From the NCBI GenBank assembly GCA_007133065.1, contig SLNJ01000016.1:1-64000 (forward strand): DNA of 64,000 nt. The letters run 5' to 3'. The DNA is from Opitutales bacterium. GTDB taxonomy: Bacteria > Verrucomicrobiota > Verrucomicrobiia > Opitutales > Oceanipulchritudinaceae. The notes under the pieces are model-generated. The model was not told where the DNA came from, ran no database searches, and saw only the letters and a list, made by a program, of their open reading frames with translations. Below are positions 18,618-27,969 of this stretch, in pieces. The number at the start of each line of letters is the position of its first letter. Position 1 is the first letter of the stretch. Both the position numbers and the translations under genes were made by a program.

Positions 18618-19576
18618 CCGGATCGCCTCGTGGTTGCGACGATCGTTCCCATGCGGTCCCCCATGCGTGCGTAGAGCTCGCGTCCCAACTCCGTCTGGCG
18701 GCACAGGTCGTCGGCCAGCGTGACCGCCCCCTCCCGGAACAGGGTGATGACGGTCGACCCGCCGAATGCAAACCAGCCCTTCTCAACCCCCTTCGCCGTT
18801 GCCTGATGCGGCGCATAGCTTTGGCAAATGGTCCCCACGCAGGTCGCCCCGACTTCGACGAGCAGCACCCGACCCATGCGCTCCGTTTCGAGCGGTGTGA
18901 GCATCCGCTTGTTCCGCGTCAGGATATGGATATTCCGGCGCAGCGCGATCGGGTTCACCGAATAGAGGGGTCCCGGGATGAGTTCCGCGCCTCCCGGGGT
19001 CCCGGCTATCGGAAAGTGGAACCGGTGGTAATCGGTCGGGCAGAGGCGGGAGATCACGACGCTTCCCCTGCGATATGGCGCGACGTCGACGTGCGGGCCG
19101 AGCAGCGCCTGGAGCGAGAAGACCTCCCCCTTCACGAAAATCCCGCCAACCCTTCCGAAGTCCTGGAAGCCGAGATGCCGCCCGTCCGCCGGGAATACGA
19201 CCGACTCGGGGTCCGAATCGATCGGCCGGGCATCCGGACGCAATGCCCGCGTGAAGAAATCATTGAAGCACTGAAACCGCTCGACCGGGTCCGCGAATTC
19301 ACGTGAATCAACTCCGTAGCGCGCCATGAACGGACGAATCTTTCGGCTGCTGGCACGCCGCCGCATCCGCCATCCATACCAGCGGGAAAACCAGCCGAAA
19401 CGTGCAAGAGGCCACAGAACACACCGTCCAACCGGCGAGCCGTAGGCCCACCGCAGCCAACTCTCGCCGTACACCGCCTCCTCCTCAATCCTATCGGTGT
19501 AACGGTTGAAATAGGTGACAAGACGGTTCGAGAGACGGCTCGCAGCCGCGGCGTGCGCATTCATGGTGCGAGACAT
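18614..19576 (-). CDS. psd: Phosphatidylserine decarboxylase
   Basis: 320 aa, close to the classical large Psd length. It converts phosphatidylserine to phosphatidylethanolamine at the inner membrane. It shows DYHRFHFP in the middle, the conserved NPIALRRNIHILTRNKR segment, and the self-cleavage site FGGST (271-275), where Ser274 becomes the pyruvoyl group; the usual form is LGST. The gene converges on the DUF192 gene with a 4-bp overlap and lies about 100 bp downstream of clpB on the same strand. Met5 (ATG 19564) is an alternative start placed just after a small hairpin. Confidence 0.93.
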   Translation of the reverse strand: MSRTMNAHAAAASRLSNRLVTYFNRYTDRIEEEAVYGESWLRWAYGSPVGRCVLWPLARFGWFSRWYGWRMRRRASSRKIRPFMARYGVDSREFADPVERFQCFNDFFTRALRPDARPIDSDPESVVFPADGRHLGFQDFGRVGGIFVKGEVFSLQALLGPHVDVAPYRRGSVVISRLCPTDYHRFHFPIAGTPGGAELIPGPLYSVNPIALRRNIHILTRNKRMLTPLETERMGRVLLVEVGATCVGTICQSYAPHQATAKGVEKGWFAFGGSTVITLFREGAVTLADDLCRQTELGRELYARMGDRMGTIVATTRRSG

Positions 19577-19588
19577 CTACGTCGCACC
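19565..19588 (-). promoter_or_regulatory. Hairpin enclosing the first psd start codon
   Basis: On the minus strand GGTGCGA (19588-19582) pairs with TCGCACC (19571-19565) around a 10-nt loop that contains the ATG at 19576. The alternative in-frame ATG at 19564 follows directly. The fold could limit initiation at the first AUG; effect unproven. Confidence 0.25.
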
Positions 19589-19616
19589 CCCGCCCTGCCG
19601 TCAATCGGGAATTCCA

Positions 19617-19633
19617 TGGCGTAGGCCACGCCA
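19617..19633 (-). terminator. Weak hairpin after clpB
   Basis: TGGCGT/ACGCCA with a 5-nt loop, about 50 nt past the clpB stop and upstream of psd. There is no T-tract, so it is only a candidate for transcript end or attenuation between the two genes. Confidence 0.25.
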
Positions 19634-19679
19634 GGGAACCCGTTTCTCGCGGCACGAGCCATCGGAGCGTGGCACCAGG

Positions 19680-22283
19680 TTACGCGGCCTGCAGTTCCAG
19701 CCCCTCGCCCTCGCGCCGGAATGCGATGTTCGCGCCGTCGACGATGTCGCCCGCGATAATCGCTCGGGCGATCCGGTTCTCGATCTGCTTCTGCAAAAAC
19801 CGCTTCAGCGGACGGGCGCCGTAAACCGGGTCATATCCGTGGCGCGCGACCCACTCGCGGGCGTCGCCGTCGAGCGAGACCCGGATCTGCCGATCGGCCA
19901 GACGGCGGTTGAGATCCGTCAGAAGCAAGTCGACAATCTGCGTAATCTCGGCGAGCGTCAAAGGCTTGAACAACACGATGTCGTCGACCCGGTTGAGAAA
20001 CTCGGGCCGGAACCCCCGGCGCAGCTCCGACATCACCGCGTCGCGAACCTCAGAGGGGATCTCGTCTCCGCTCACTCCTTCCATCAGCTGGCGGCTCCCG
20101 ATGTTCGACGTCATAATGATCACGGTGTTCTTGAAATCGACCGTGTGCCCCTGCGCGTCGGTGATGCGCCCGTCGTCCATGATCTGGAGCAGGACGTTGA
20201 ACACATCGGGATGCGCTTTTTCTATCTCATCGAACAAAACGACACTGTACGGTTTCCGGCGGATTGCCTCCGTCAGCTGGCCACCCTCGTCGTATCCGAC
20301 GTAGCCGGGGGGCGCCCCGATGAGGCGCGAGACCGCATGCTTCTCCATATACTCGGACATGTCGACGCGTACGATGCTCTCTTCCGTGTCGAAGAGGGTC
20401 TCCGCAAGCGTCTTCGCCAGCTCCGTCTTCCCGACCCCGGTCGGCCCCAGGAAAATGAACGAACCAACCGGCCGGCGCGGATCCTTGATGTCGGCCCGGG
20501 CGCGGAGAATCGCCTCCGATACAACGGTCACCGCTTCATCCTGCCCGACAACGCGCTCGTGCAACACCTCCTCCATGCGTAGAAGCTTCTCCCGTTCCCC
20601 TTCCAGCAGGCGGGCAACCGGAATCCCGGTCCACTTCGAGATGATCTCCGCGATCTCGTCTGCCGTGACCTCTTCGCTCAGCAGCCGGGGTCCCTCGTTC
20701 TCGCCGTGCGCTTCCTCGAGTCGCTTCCGTTCCGCCTCGAGTTGCGGAATCCGCCCGTGGCGCAACTCGGCGACCTTGTTCAGGTCGTAGGCGCGCTCGG
20801 CCCGTTCCATATCCTGACGCGCACGCTCGATCTCCTCCATGGTCTGCCGAAGCCGCGAAACGCCCGCTTTCTCCCCCTCCCATTGCCCTTTCAGGGCATC
20901 TAAACGCTCGCGCAGATCGCGCAACTCCTGGCGCAGTTCCTCCAGACGCCGCCGCGAGGCATCATCTTTCTCCTTCGTCAACGCGGCTTCTTCAATCTCA
21001 AGCTGCATGACACGGCGGGAGAGCTCATCGAGTTCCGTGGGCATCGAGTCCATCTCGGTCCGGATCTTTGCACAGGCCTCGTCGACGAGGTCGATCGCCT
21101 TATCCGGAAGAAATCGGTCGGTGATGTAGCGGTTGGAAAGCATCGCGGCGTTGACCAGGGCGTTGTCCTGTATGCGGACTCCGTGATGGACCTCGTATCG
21201 CTCGCGCAAGCCGCGCAGGATGGAAATCGTATCCTCTACGGTCGGCTGGTCGACCAGGACGGTCTGGAACCGGCGCTCCAGAGCGGCATCCTTCTCAATG
21301 TGCTTGCGATATTCATCGAGCGTGGTGGCCCCGATGCAGTGCAACTCGCCCCGTGCCAGCATCGGCTTGAGCAGGTTGCCCGCATCCATCGAACCCTCCG
21401 TGCGACCGGCCCCGACGATGTTGTGCAATTCGTCGATAAAGAGCAGAATCCGCCCCTCGGAGTTTTTCACCTCCGCAAGAACTGCCTTGAGGCGCTCCTC
21501 GAACTCCCCGCGGTACTTGGCGCCCGCGATCAGCGCACCCATATCGAGGGCGAAGATCGTCTTCTCTTTCAACCCTTCGGGAACATCCCCGCGGACGATT
21601 CGCTGCGCCAATCCTTCCACGATCGCCGTCTTTCCTACCCCGGGATCACCGATCAGAACCGGATTGTTTTTCGTCTTTCGCGAAAGAATCCGAATCACAC
21701 GCCGAATCTCGCTGTCCCGTCCGATCACCGGATCCAGGGTTCCCTTTCGGCACTGCTGGACGAGGTCGATTCCATACTTTTCCAGCGCCTGATACGTGCC
21801 CTCGGGGTTCTCCGACGTCACCCGCTGGTTTCCCCGAATCGCTTTCAGAGCTTGGAGCACGCCGTTCTCATCGATTCCAAAGCTCTCGAAGAACTGCTTC
21901 AGCTCACGGTGTCCGGTCGCTCGTACCAGCCCGAGGAACAGGTGCTCCACACTCACGTACTCATCCTGCAACTGCTCTGCCGCACGCTCCGCTTCGGTGA
22001 TCGTCTCCCCGACAGCCTGCGTCACGTACACACGCCCCGCCTCCACATCGCCGGTGACCGCCGGCAGCTTGTCCAGCTCGCGGTCCACCGCCAACTCCAC
22101 CGCGCTCGGTTGGACCTCCATCTTCTCCAGCAACGCCCGAACCGTACCCTGTTCCTGATGCAGCAACGCGGACAACACGTGCCAGCCGTCAATCTGCTGA
22201 TGATTGTGGCGCCGTGCCTCGGCCTGCGATTCCATCACCGCCTGCCGCGCCCGTTCAGTAAATCGGTTCAAGTCGATATTCAT
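19680..22283 (-). CDS. clpB: ATP-dependent disaggregase ClpB (Hsp104 family)
   Basis: 867 aa, the standard ClpB length. The N-terminal Clp-N repeat domain begins [15 protein letters not shown]. The first AAA+ module has Walker [10 protein letters not shown] and Walker [11 protein letters not shown] coiled-coil middle domain (about 405-525, rich in E/R/L), diagnostic of ClpB rather than ClpA/C, follows. The second AAA+ module has GPTGVGKTE and [12 protein letters not shown]. It works with DnaK to resolubilise aggregates. ATG 22283 is chosen because the Clp-N domain starts there; the frame continues 15 codons further without similarity. No CIRCE element or clear heat-shock promoter was seen upstream. 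Confidence 0.97.
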   Translation of the reverse strand: MNIDLNRFTERARQAVMESQAEARRHNHQQIDGWHVLSALLHQEQGTVRALLEKMEVQPSAVELAVDRELDKLPAVTGDVEAGRVYVTQAVGETITEAERAAEQLQDEYVSVEHLFLGLVRATGHRELKQFFESFGIDENGVLQALKAIRGNQRVTSENPEGTYQALEKYGIDLVQQCRKGTLDPVIGRDSEIRRVIRILSRKTKNNPVLIGDPGVGKTAIVEGLAQRIVRGDVPEGLKEKTIFALDMGALIAGAKYRGEFEERLKAVLAEVKNSEGRILLFIDELHNIVGAGRTEGSMDAGNLLKPMLARGELHCIGATTLDEYRKHIEKDAALERRFQTVLVDQPTVEDTISILRGLRERYEVHHGVRIQDNALVNAAMLSNRYITDRFLPDKAIDLVDEACAKIRTEMDSMPTELDELSRRVMQLEIEEAALTKEKDDASRRRLEELRQELRDLRERLDALKGQWEGEKAGVSRLRQTMEEIERARQDMERAERAYDLNKVAELRHGRIPQLEAERKRLEEAHGENEGPRLLSEEVTADEIAEIISKWTGIPVARLLEGEREKLLRMEEVLHERVVGQDEAVTVVSEAILRARADIKDPRRPVGSFIFLGPTGVGKTELAKTLAETLFDTEESIVRVDMSEYMEKHAVSRLIGAPPGYVGYDEGGQLTEAIRRKPYSVVLFDEIEKAHPDVFNVLLQIMDDGRITDAQGHTVDFKNTVIIMTSNIGSRQLMEGVSGDEIPSEVRDAVMSELRRGFRPEFLNRVDDIVLFKPLTLAEITQIVDLLLTDLNRRLADRQIRVSLDGDAREWVARHGYDPVYGARPLKRFLQKQIENRIARAIIAGDIVDGANIAFRREGEGLELQAA

Positions 22284-22457
22284 GCTTCCCCAACTGCAGG
22301 AACCGTTCCAAGCAGCGATGGACAGCATCGACCTTAGAAAAGTATCGATCTTATTGAAACGAAGTTACTTACGAATCAGCATGAATTCGTTTAACGCCGA
22401 TCGCCGGAGACGAATCGTCCCGAACGGGAAGCTTTGGAGACATTCTGGCTCACGCGT

Positions 22458-22913
22458 TCAGAAACCCGACTTCTGCAACACGCGCTGCAACTCCTCCTGG
22501 AACTTCGCGACTTCCTCCTGCCCGGGCTGGAAGCCTTCCTGCTCCGGATTCAACCCCAATCGTCCCATGGAATCGATGTGCCACTGCGCACGCTGACCGC
22601 CACTGAAGGTGACCGATCCGCTGACCACGGCGCCCGCACGAACCACTTTATCCAGCGACACCGAAACGCCCCCGCTCCCGGAATCGTCCCCTCCGGCGGG
22701 CTCGGTGCCGGCCAGTGCATCGGCTGCATCACGATGGTTCGCCTTGGGATCCTCCTTCAGGCTGAGATCGAGGTCGTCGACCAGAAACCGCACCTCCATG
22801 TAGGTCAGGTTAACGTCGTGTTCTTCGCGCAGACGCTTCTGCACATCCGAAAGGGAAGCCCCTTCGCGCACCCACTGTGCAACTGCATTCTTCTGTTCGG
22901 GATTCAGATCCAT
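22458..22913 (-). CDS. Small acidic protein of unknown function, between dnaA and clpB
   Basis: 151 aa, not assigned to a named family. The first 55 residues are helical and look like a small HTH-like domain (ALSxxQKRLREE pattern: GASLSDVQKRLREEHDVNLTY, split by a turn). A low-complexity Gly/Ser/Asp linker (about 70-83) leads to a C-terminal beta-rich part (SLDKVVRAGAVVSGSVTFSGG, then WHIDSMGRLGL). There is no signal peptide. It lies 54 bp downstream of dnaA on the same strand and has its own candidate promoter very close to the ATG. I have the impression of similar proteins in other Verrucomicrobiota but cannot check. Confidence 0.7.
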   Translation of the reverse strand: MDLNPEQKNAVAQWVREGASLSDVQKRLREEHDVNLTYMEVRFLVDDLDLSLKEDPKANHRDAADALAGTEPAGGDDSGSGGVSVSLDKVVRAGAVVSGSVTFSGGQRAQWHIDSMGRLGLNPEQEGFQPGQEEVAKFQEELQRVLQKSGF

Positions 22914-22920
22914 AGTTGGA

Positions 22921-22948
22921 ACTATACACCAAACAGATAACGACGCAA
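22921..22948 (-). promoter_or_regulatory. Candidate promoter giving a near-leaderless transcript
   Basis: On the minus strand TTGCGT (22948-22943), 16 bp, then TATAGT (22926-22921). The -10 ends 7 nt before the ATG at 22913, so transcription would start at or next to the start codon. The -35 is weak. Confidence 0.35.
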
Positions 22949-22967
22949 GGCAAGCGAATTCCAGGCC

Positions 22968-24356
22968 TCACCCCTGAGTCGAGAGCTTCTGGGAGAGGTA
23001 CTCCACGCTGCGCCGGACGGATTCATCCTGCTCCATAATGTTCTCAACCGTTTTACACGCGTGAATCACCGTGCCGTGATCACGCCCACCGAAAGCATCC
23101 CCGATCTCTTTCAACGGCTGATGGGTGAGCAAACGGGCAAGATACATCGCGACCTGCCGCGGAAATGCAATGTGGCTCGGGCGGCGCCTGGACACCATGT
23201 CGCTCATGTGCAACTCGTAGTAGTCGACGATCATTTTCTGGATCTTCTCGATATTGACCTGGTTGGCCGCTTCCTCCTGGAGAATATCGTGAATCAACCG
23301 CTCGGTTGTTTCGATCGTCAACTCGGATTTGAGGAGCGACGTGGTGGTCGCCACCTTGATCAACGCCCCCTCCATGCGGCGCACATTCCGGGTGATCTTC
23401 TGCGCCAGGAATTCGAGAATATCCTGCGGAATCTCAAAGTTGATCGCGTTGGCTTTCTTGCGCAGAATCGCCATGCGGGTCTCCAGGTCGGGCGCTTGGA
23501 TATCCGTGACCATGCCCCACTGGAAACGCGAAATCAGGCGCGCCTCCAGTTTGGAGATCTCGCTCGCGGCCCGATCGCTGGAGAGACAGATCTGCCGCCC
23601 GGACTCGAACAGCTCGTTAAAGGTATGAAAGAACTCCTCCTGAGTCCGCTCCTTTCCCTCCAGGAACTGAATATCGTCGATCAACAGAATATCGACCCCA
23701 CGATAGAATTTGCGAAAGCGCGGAAGCGAGTTTTCCTGGATCGCCCGCATGAACTCGTTCGTGAATTTCTCGCACGAGGCGTACACGATATGGTTGTCTT
23801 TCGCCTCTCCGCCCATCGCGTGCGCGATCGCGTGCATCAAGTGGGTCTTTCCCAACCCCGTCTCGCCGTATAGAAAGAGTGGGTTGTACGCCCTTCCCGG
23901 TGTCTTCGCAATGGCGAGACTCGCAGCGTGTGCCAATTGGTTGCTCGAGCCGACAATGAAGTTCTCAAAGGTGTTGCGCGGGTTGATCAACAACCGTTCC
24001 CGGGTTCGAGTGCGCCGCTCGGTGACCCGGCCGGCAGATTCCGTCACTCGCGGCTGACCCGAGACAGACGCCTCCGCACGCTCCGGCGAATCCGCCTCTT
24101 CCCCCTGACCTTCCATGACAATCGCCAGCGGACGGTTCGCCATCCGGCACACATGGTTCCGGATCACGTCCATGTAGTTGTCCTGAAGCCAGATGGCGGC
24201 AAAGTCGTTGGGCGCACGTAGGATTAGCGTATCTTGACCCTCGGAAACACAATAGATGCGCGAAAACCAAGTCTCAAATATATCGCGCGGAAGCAGTTTC
24301 AGCAACTCGGAGCGAACCGCCTCCCAAAGATTCTCAGTTACAGTAGGTTGTGACAT
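22968..24356 (-). CDS. dnaA: Chromosomal replication initiator protein DnaA
   Basis: 462 aa from ATG 24356; a TTG two codons earlier is possible. Domain I (about 1-80) is the helicase-loading/oligomerisation domain, domain II is the variable acidic linker (80-125), and domain III is AAA+ with Walker A GETGLGKT (164-171) and Walker B ILLIDDIQFL (223-232). Domain IV carries the DNA-binding signature GGRDHGTVIHACKTVE. DnaA-ATP binds boxes at oriC and melts the origin. A converging pair of DnaA boxes lies about 20-45 bp upstream, suggesting autoregulation and a nearby origin. Confidence 0.98.
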   Translation of the reverse strand: MSQPTVTENLWEAVRSELLKLLPRDIFETWFSRIYCVSEGQDTLILRAPNDFAAIWLQDNYMDVIRNHVCRMANRPLAIVMEGQGEEADSPERAEASVSGQPRVTESAGRVTERRTRTRERLLINPRNTFENFIVGSSNQLAHAASLAIAKTPGRAYNPLFLYGETGLGKTHLMHAIAHAMGGEAKDNHIVYASCEKFTNEFMRAIQENSLPRFRKFYRGVDILLIDDIQFLEGKERTQEEFFHTFNELFESGRQICLSSDRAASEISKLEARLISRFQWGMVTDIQAPDLETRMAILRKKANAINFEIPQDILEFLAQKITRNVRRMEGALIKVATTTSLLKSELTIETTERLIHDILQEEAANQVNIEKIQKMIVDYYELHMSDMVSRRRPSHIAFPRQVAMYLARLLTHQPLKEIGDAFGGRDHGTVIHACKTVENIMEQDESVRRSVEYLSQKLSTQG

Positions 24357-24362
24357 GAACAA

Positions 24363-24950
24363 GGAGATTTGGAGCGTTATTCACAGATGGATGTGGATAG
24401 ATCGAAAACACCCGCCCGCCCGCAATTCAGCCGGCAAAACAGATATTGGCATTCCCGCGCGAGCAGGTGCCGGGGTAACGGTATCCATGTGGAGATAAAA
24501 CGGCATTTTAGTAGTTAAGCAGTTGAATTGCAGCATGTTGAGCCAATGCTTCAAATCGCGATTCCAATTCCCCTCCGTCCTTGTAGCGCAAGACCCAACA
24601 ACAGTGCAGCCGATGATTCCCCCATGAGGAGGGAAAGTAATCCTCAAACGTGCACGCTTTTCAAGCCCAACTTTCTCACATCTTGTTCACATCACCTCCG
24701 GGGCGACCCTCATTACAATAATATCAATTTCCATGGGGGAGGAACGCTTTGAAATACGCCCGGTATCGCGGGGTTGGCGGGCCCCGGATATTCTTGTCTT
24801 AGAATCTCCGAACCACAACGTGTGGCGCGGATCAAATGCTTGCGCAGCATTAGGAAGGCTTATCCTTAAAGCGATCCAGCCCGGTGCTTCATTCGCGTCT
24901 GGAAGGCCTGAAACCGCCTCTGTTTCGAAGGCGAAATGCTGCCGGGAGCG
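24363..24950. other. Candidate replication origin (oriC) region, 588 bp non-coding
   Basis: This is the longest gene-free stretch in the window and it borders dnaA. It contains a perfect DnaA box TTATTCACA (24377-24385), a one-mismatch box in opposite orientation (TGTGGATAG, 24392-24400), another one-mismatch box TTGTTCACA (24683-24691), and AT-rich patches near 24497-24545 and 24710-24735 that could serve as the unwinding element. A short frame at 24733-24984 is not convincing as a gene. Two to three boxes are few for an origin, so dnaA autoregulation alone is an alternative. Confidence 0.5.
24377..24400. promoter_or_regulatory. Inverted pair of DnaA boxes upstream of dnaA
   Basis: TTATTCACA on the plus strand, a 6-bp spacer, then TGTGGATAG (the reverse complement of a DnaA box with one mismatch). 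The pair starts about 20 bp upstream of the dnaA ATG, a place where bound DnaA would control its own gene. Confidence 0.6.
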
Positions 24951-25931
24951 TCAGGCGTCCACCGCCTTGTTCCGCGCAATATAAGAAATCAAACGGTCGT
25001 TGAACTCTTTGGCCGAATCGTGCCCCATGAGTCGTAACGCCTCCACCATCGCGGCGACCTCCGCGAGTCGGGCCATGTCGCGGCCGGGGCGGACCGGCAG
25101 TACGATATGCGAAACCTGTACGCCGAGCACTTCAAAATAATCGCGCTCGAGGCCCGTGCGTTCCTCCTCCATGCCATGCTCCCAGACCTGGAAGGTGACG
25201 ATCAGGTCGATCCGCTTTTCCCGTCGCACGGAACGAATTCCGAAGAGTTCCGCGATGTTGAGAATTCCGATCCCCCGGCACTCCATGTATCCGCGGTTCA
25301 GTTCCGCGCCCGCCCCGATCAGTTCGCGCTCGTCGAGCAGGCGGATGTGCACCAGATCGTCGGCGACCAGGCTGTGTCCCCGTTCGATCAATGCCAGAGC
25401 GCACTCGCTCTTGCCGACGCCACTCTCTCCCCGTATGAGTGTGCCGATTCCCTTGATATCAAGAAGCGTGCCGTGCTCCGTGACCCGGGGGGCGAACCTT
25501 TCCTCGAGCAGGATGGTGGCAGTGGCGAGAAAATCCCGGGTCGTCAGGGAGGACCGAAGCAACGGAGTGTGCGTCTCCTCGGCCACTTTGACCATCGCCC
25601 GGGTCGGGGAGAGCCGGCGGCTGACGATGAAACACGGGCAGTGAAGCTCCGCAATCCTCCGCAGGATGGAATATTGCGCATCCTCGTTCATATCACGCAG
25701 ATAGGCCATCTCACCCGCTCCGTAGAGCTGGATACGCTTGGTCGCGAAATTCTTGAAATAGCCGGTGAGAACCAGTGCGGGGCGATTGATGCTCTTGTCT
25801 CGAATCAGGTTCCGGGTGCCTTCCTCTCCTGCGACCAAGCGCATCTTCAGTTTGGATGCCCCGATATCGAGGAAATCCTGCACCGATATGTGCTCCACGA
25901 TGCGCGGTTGTGAACGAAGCGGGGACATCAT
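24951..25931 (-). CDS. hprK: HPr kinase/phosphorylase
   Basis: 326 aa, the normal HprK/P length. The N-terminal domain is followed by the kinase domain with the catalytic His region [11 protein letters not shown], Walker [10 protein letters not shown], the ADD acidic motif (SLVADD), and the family signature RGIGILNI. It phosphorylates and dephosphorylates Ser-46 of HPr or an NPr-type protein, linking carbon status to regulation. It is downstream of lptB on the same strand, a linkage also found in proteobacterial lpt-rpoN-ptsN-hprK clusters. No HPr gene is in the window. Confidence 0.95.
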   Translation of the reverse strand: MMSPLRSQPRIVEHISVQDFLDIGASKLKMRLVAGEEGTRNLIRDKSINRPALVLTGYFKNFATKRIQLYGAGEMAYLRDMNEDAQYSILRRIAELHCPCFIVSRRLSPTRAMVKVAEETHTPLLRSSLTTRDFLATATILLEERFAPRVTEHGTLLDIKGIGTLIRGESGVGKSECALALIERGHSLVADDLVHIRLLDERELIGAGAELNRGYMECRGIGILNIAELFGIRSVRREKRIDLIVTFQVWEHGMEEERTGLERDYFEVLGVQVSHIVLPVRPGRDMARLAEVAAMVEALRLMGHDSAKEFNDRLISYIARNKAVDA

Positions 25932-26009
25932 GCGTCGAATGATTCTGGCGGGAAGAGGTTCCAGCGGGAGACTGGGAGGGTCAATTCTGGTGCGATCTGC
26001 ACGAAACGG

Positions 26010-26792
26010 TCAAAGCTTAAAACCCTCTCCCAGGTAGAATTTCCTGCTGCTTGGATCGTTGATCAGCGTCTCACTGGATCCCTGGGAGAGGATCCGCCCC
26101 TCGTGAAGCAGGTAGGCGCGGTCGACGATGCGCAGCGTCTCACGCACGTTGTGGTCGGTGATGAGCACGCCGATCCCCTTGCCCTTGAGCGCCAGGACCA
26201 TCTCCTGAACCTCCGCGACGCTGATCGGATCGACGCCACTGAACGGTTCATCCATGAGAAGGAACCGCGGCCGTGTGATGAGCGCCCGAGATATCTCGAG
26301 ACGCCGGCGCTCTCCCCCGCTCAAGGTGTAGGCTTTCTGCCGGGCCAGATGGGTCAACCCGAGCTCCTCCAGGTGCTCGGCGACCACGACGCGACGCGCC
26401 TTGCGGGATATCGGCAGGATCTCGGCGATCGCCCGAATGTTCTCCTCGACGGTAAGGCGCCGGAAAACGCTCGGCTCCTGCGGCAGATAGCCGATTCCCC
26501 GCCTTGCCCGCCGGTGCATCGGCATATGGGTAATCGACTCCTCTCCGAAAAATACTTCGCCCGAAGTGACCCGGATCAGTCCGACGATCATATAGAAAGA
26601 TGTCGTCTTTCCGGCCCCGTTCGGGCCCAGCAATCCGACGATCTCACCCGGGGCCACCGCCAAATCAACGCCATCAACGACGCGACGTTTTCCGAACTCG
26701 CGCACGAGAGCCCGGGTCCGAATCCCTCCCGTGTGAGTCGGAGGAGTCCATTTCGCCACGGACGAAGCAGCGGCCTGGGGTTCCGAAGTCAT
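26010..26792 (-). CDS. lptB: LPS export ABC transporter ATP-binding protein LptB
   Basis: 260 aa from ATG 26792, whose first bases overlap the lptA stop (ATGA at 26789-26792). The frame is open to 27032, but that extension is arginine/glycine-rich shadow of lptA. Walker A GPNGAGKT (56-63), signature LSGGERRRLEISRAL, and Walker B FLLMDEPFSGVDP are all present. GYLPQEPSVFRRLTVEENI is typical of LptB. It powers extraction of LPS from the inner membrane with LptFG, which are not in the window. It is part of the elbB-lptC-lptA-lptB operon, with hprK 78 bp further on. Confidence 0.95.
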   Translation of the reverse strand: MTSEPQAAASSVAKWTPPTHTGGIRTRALVREFGKRRVVDGVDLAVAPGEIVGLLGPNGAGKTTSFYMIVGLIRVTSGEVFFGEESITHMPMHRRARRGIGYLPQEPSVFRRLTVEENIRAIAEILPISRKARRVVVAEHLEELGLTHLARQKAYTLSGGERRRLEISRALITRPRFLLMDEPFSGVDPISVAEVQEMVLALKGKGIGVLITDHNVRETLRIVDRAYLLHEGRILSQGSSETLINDPSSRKFYLGEGFKL

Positions 26793-27475
26793 CGGTCCGG
26801 CGAATCCGCGCCCTCCTTCGCTTCGGAGTCCTCCGTGTCCGGCGGCAGAGAAGAATCGAACCGATCGCCTTCCGCCCCCTCGGCGAAAGCATCCTCGGCG
26901 CGATCGAACCGAAGGTCGGGGAGTTGGCCGCCCAGAATCACCGTTGCACGTCGGCGCTCGCTCCCGGGCGCGGGATCCTCGGGGTCCTGGAGCACGCGGA
27001 TGGAGCGATCGCGCGCGAGCACGATCTGCCATCCCGTGACCTCGGTCTCCCCATCGATAATCCGGGGATCCTCGCTTAGCACAACCGAGCCCTCACGGGG
27101 ATTCATGACCGCTTTTCCGGCGCGTGCCTCGCGCCCGGCCTGGTGGATGCGCACAGCTCCGGTTGCGACGATTCGCTCGATCGCACCGATCTCGCCGATC
27201 GTGGCATCCGCATCCCCCTCGCGAGCGCTCACGACCTCGAGCTCATCGCAATGGATTTCCACATCTTCTCCGCGCACATGCACCGTTCCTTGGAAGTAGA
27301 AGAAATTGCGCTGCTCGGTTCCCCGCATTTCCAGGGTCTCGCTGTTGATCACGGTGGCAGGGCCGGACTGACCGCCGACCGGAACCATGGCGGCGAACAG
27401 AATCCCAGCGGCGACCCAACACGCCCGGCCTGAGCCGGTTCGTATGAACAATCGATACATGAAGTCCGCTTTCAT
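26789..27475 (-). CDS. lptA: LptA/OstA-like periplasmic LPS transport protein
   Basis: 228 aa. A signal peptide-like N-terminus (ACWVAAGILFAAMVPVGG) is followed by an OstA-type beta-jellyroll: SETLEMRGTEQRNFFYFQGTV, split by turns, then VHCDELEVVS-like and IERIVATGAVRI segments and TGWQIVLARDRSIRVLQD. The C-terminal 45 residues are acidic and probably disordered. LptA forms the periplasmic bridge that carries LPS. Start and stop both overlap neighbours by 4 bp (lptC, lptB), supporting the assignment. Confidence 0.88.
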   Translation of the reverse strand: MKADFMYRLFIRTGSGRACWVAAGILFAAMVPVGGQSGPATVINSETLEMRGTEQRNFFYFQGTVHVRGEDVEIHCDELEVVSAREGDADATIGEIGAIERIVATGAVRIHQAGREARAGKAVMNPREGSVVLSEDPRIIDGETEVTGWQIVLARDRSIRVLQDPEDPAPGSERRRATVILGGQLPDLRFDRAEDAFAEGAEGDRFDSSLPPDTEDSEAKEGADSPDR

Positions 27476-27969
27476 CGCAGCAAACTGTCAACCGGTTCGT
27501 GAAAGACCACCCGCACGGCTCGATTCAACCGGATCGAGGATCCTGAACCGCCGCCGTCCCACACCCAATCCTCACCCTCGATCGTGTAGGCAGGGGCTTC
27601 AACGCGAATCGCTCCACCCCCGAAAGCTCTGCGCGCCGCGGGGAAAATGTGGGCGAAAGGACTGGATACGGTGCTCTCCACATGCACCCCGTCGCGAAAT
27701 ACCCGCAGCTCCATATCGGTCACCTCGACCTCGAACTCGCTCTTGAATTGCGCCTCCTCGCCCCGAATCTCCCACACCCGATATCCGGTCTCCTCGTCGA
27801 ACACCGGAAGGCGGAATTTACCGGCCGGGGCATCGGGCAGCAGCTGGGCCGCAACAACACCCGGAATAAGCAGGGCGAGGGCCGTCAGGAGCGTGCACCG
27901 AATCCTGCCGCCCACGCCGACACGCGCCTTCCTCGTTTCCGTTCTGTGTATGATCATCGATGCACTCAA
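27472..27969 (-). CDS. lptC: LptC-like protein
   Basis: 165 aa with an N-terminal hydrophobic segment (TLLTALALLIPGVVAAQ, about 26-42) that may be an anchor or a cleaved signal peptide. A beta-rich periplasmic domain follows: GYRVWEIRGEEAQFKSEF and VEVTDMELRVFRDG match the start of LptC/OstA folds, and later segments read IRVEAPAYTIEGEDWVWDGG. Sequence similarity to LptC is modest; position directly before lptA with ATGA overlap carries much of the call. The start codon also overlaps the elbB stop (27966-27969). Confidence 0.7.
   Translation of the reverse strand: MSASMIIHRTETRKARVGVGGRIRCTLLTALALLIPGVVAAQLLPDAPAGKFRLPVFDEETGYRVWEIRGEEAQFKSEFEVEVTDMELRVFRDGVHVESTVSSPFAHIFPAARRAFGGGAIRVEAPAYTIEGEDWVWDGGGSGSSIRLNRAVRVVFHEPVDSLLR

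Noticed and set aside
22284-22457. CIRCE element or heat-shock promoter before clpB
   Set aside because: No TTAGCACTC/GAGTGCTAA inverted repeat or sigma-32 consensus could be found.
24733-24984. 83-codon plus-strand frame in the dnaA-hprK gap
   Set aside because: Overlaps the hprK 3' end, has no Shine-Dalgarno and no family resemblance.
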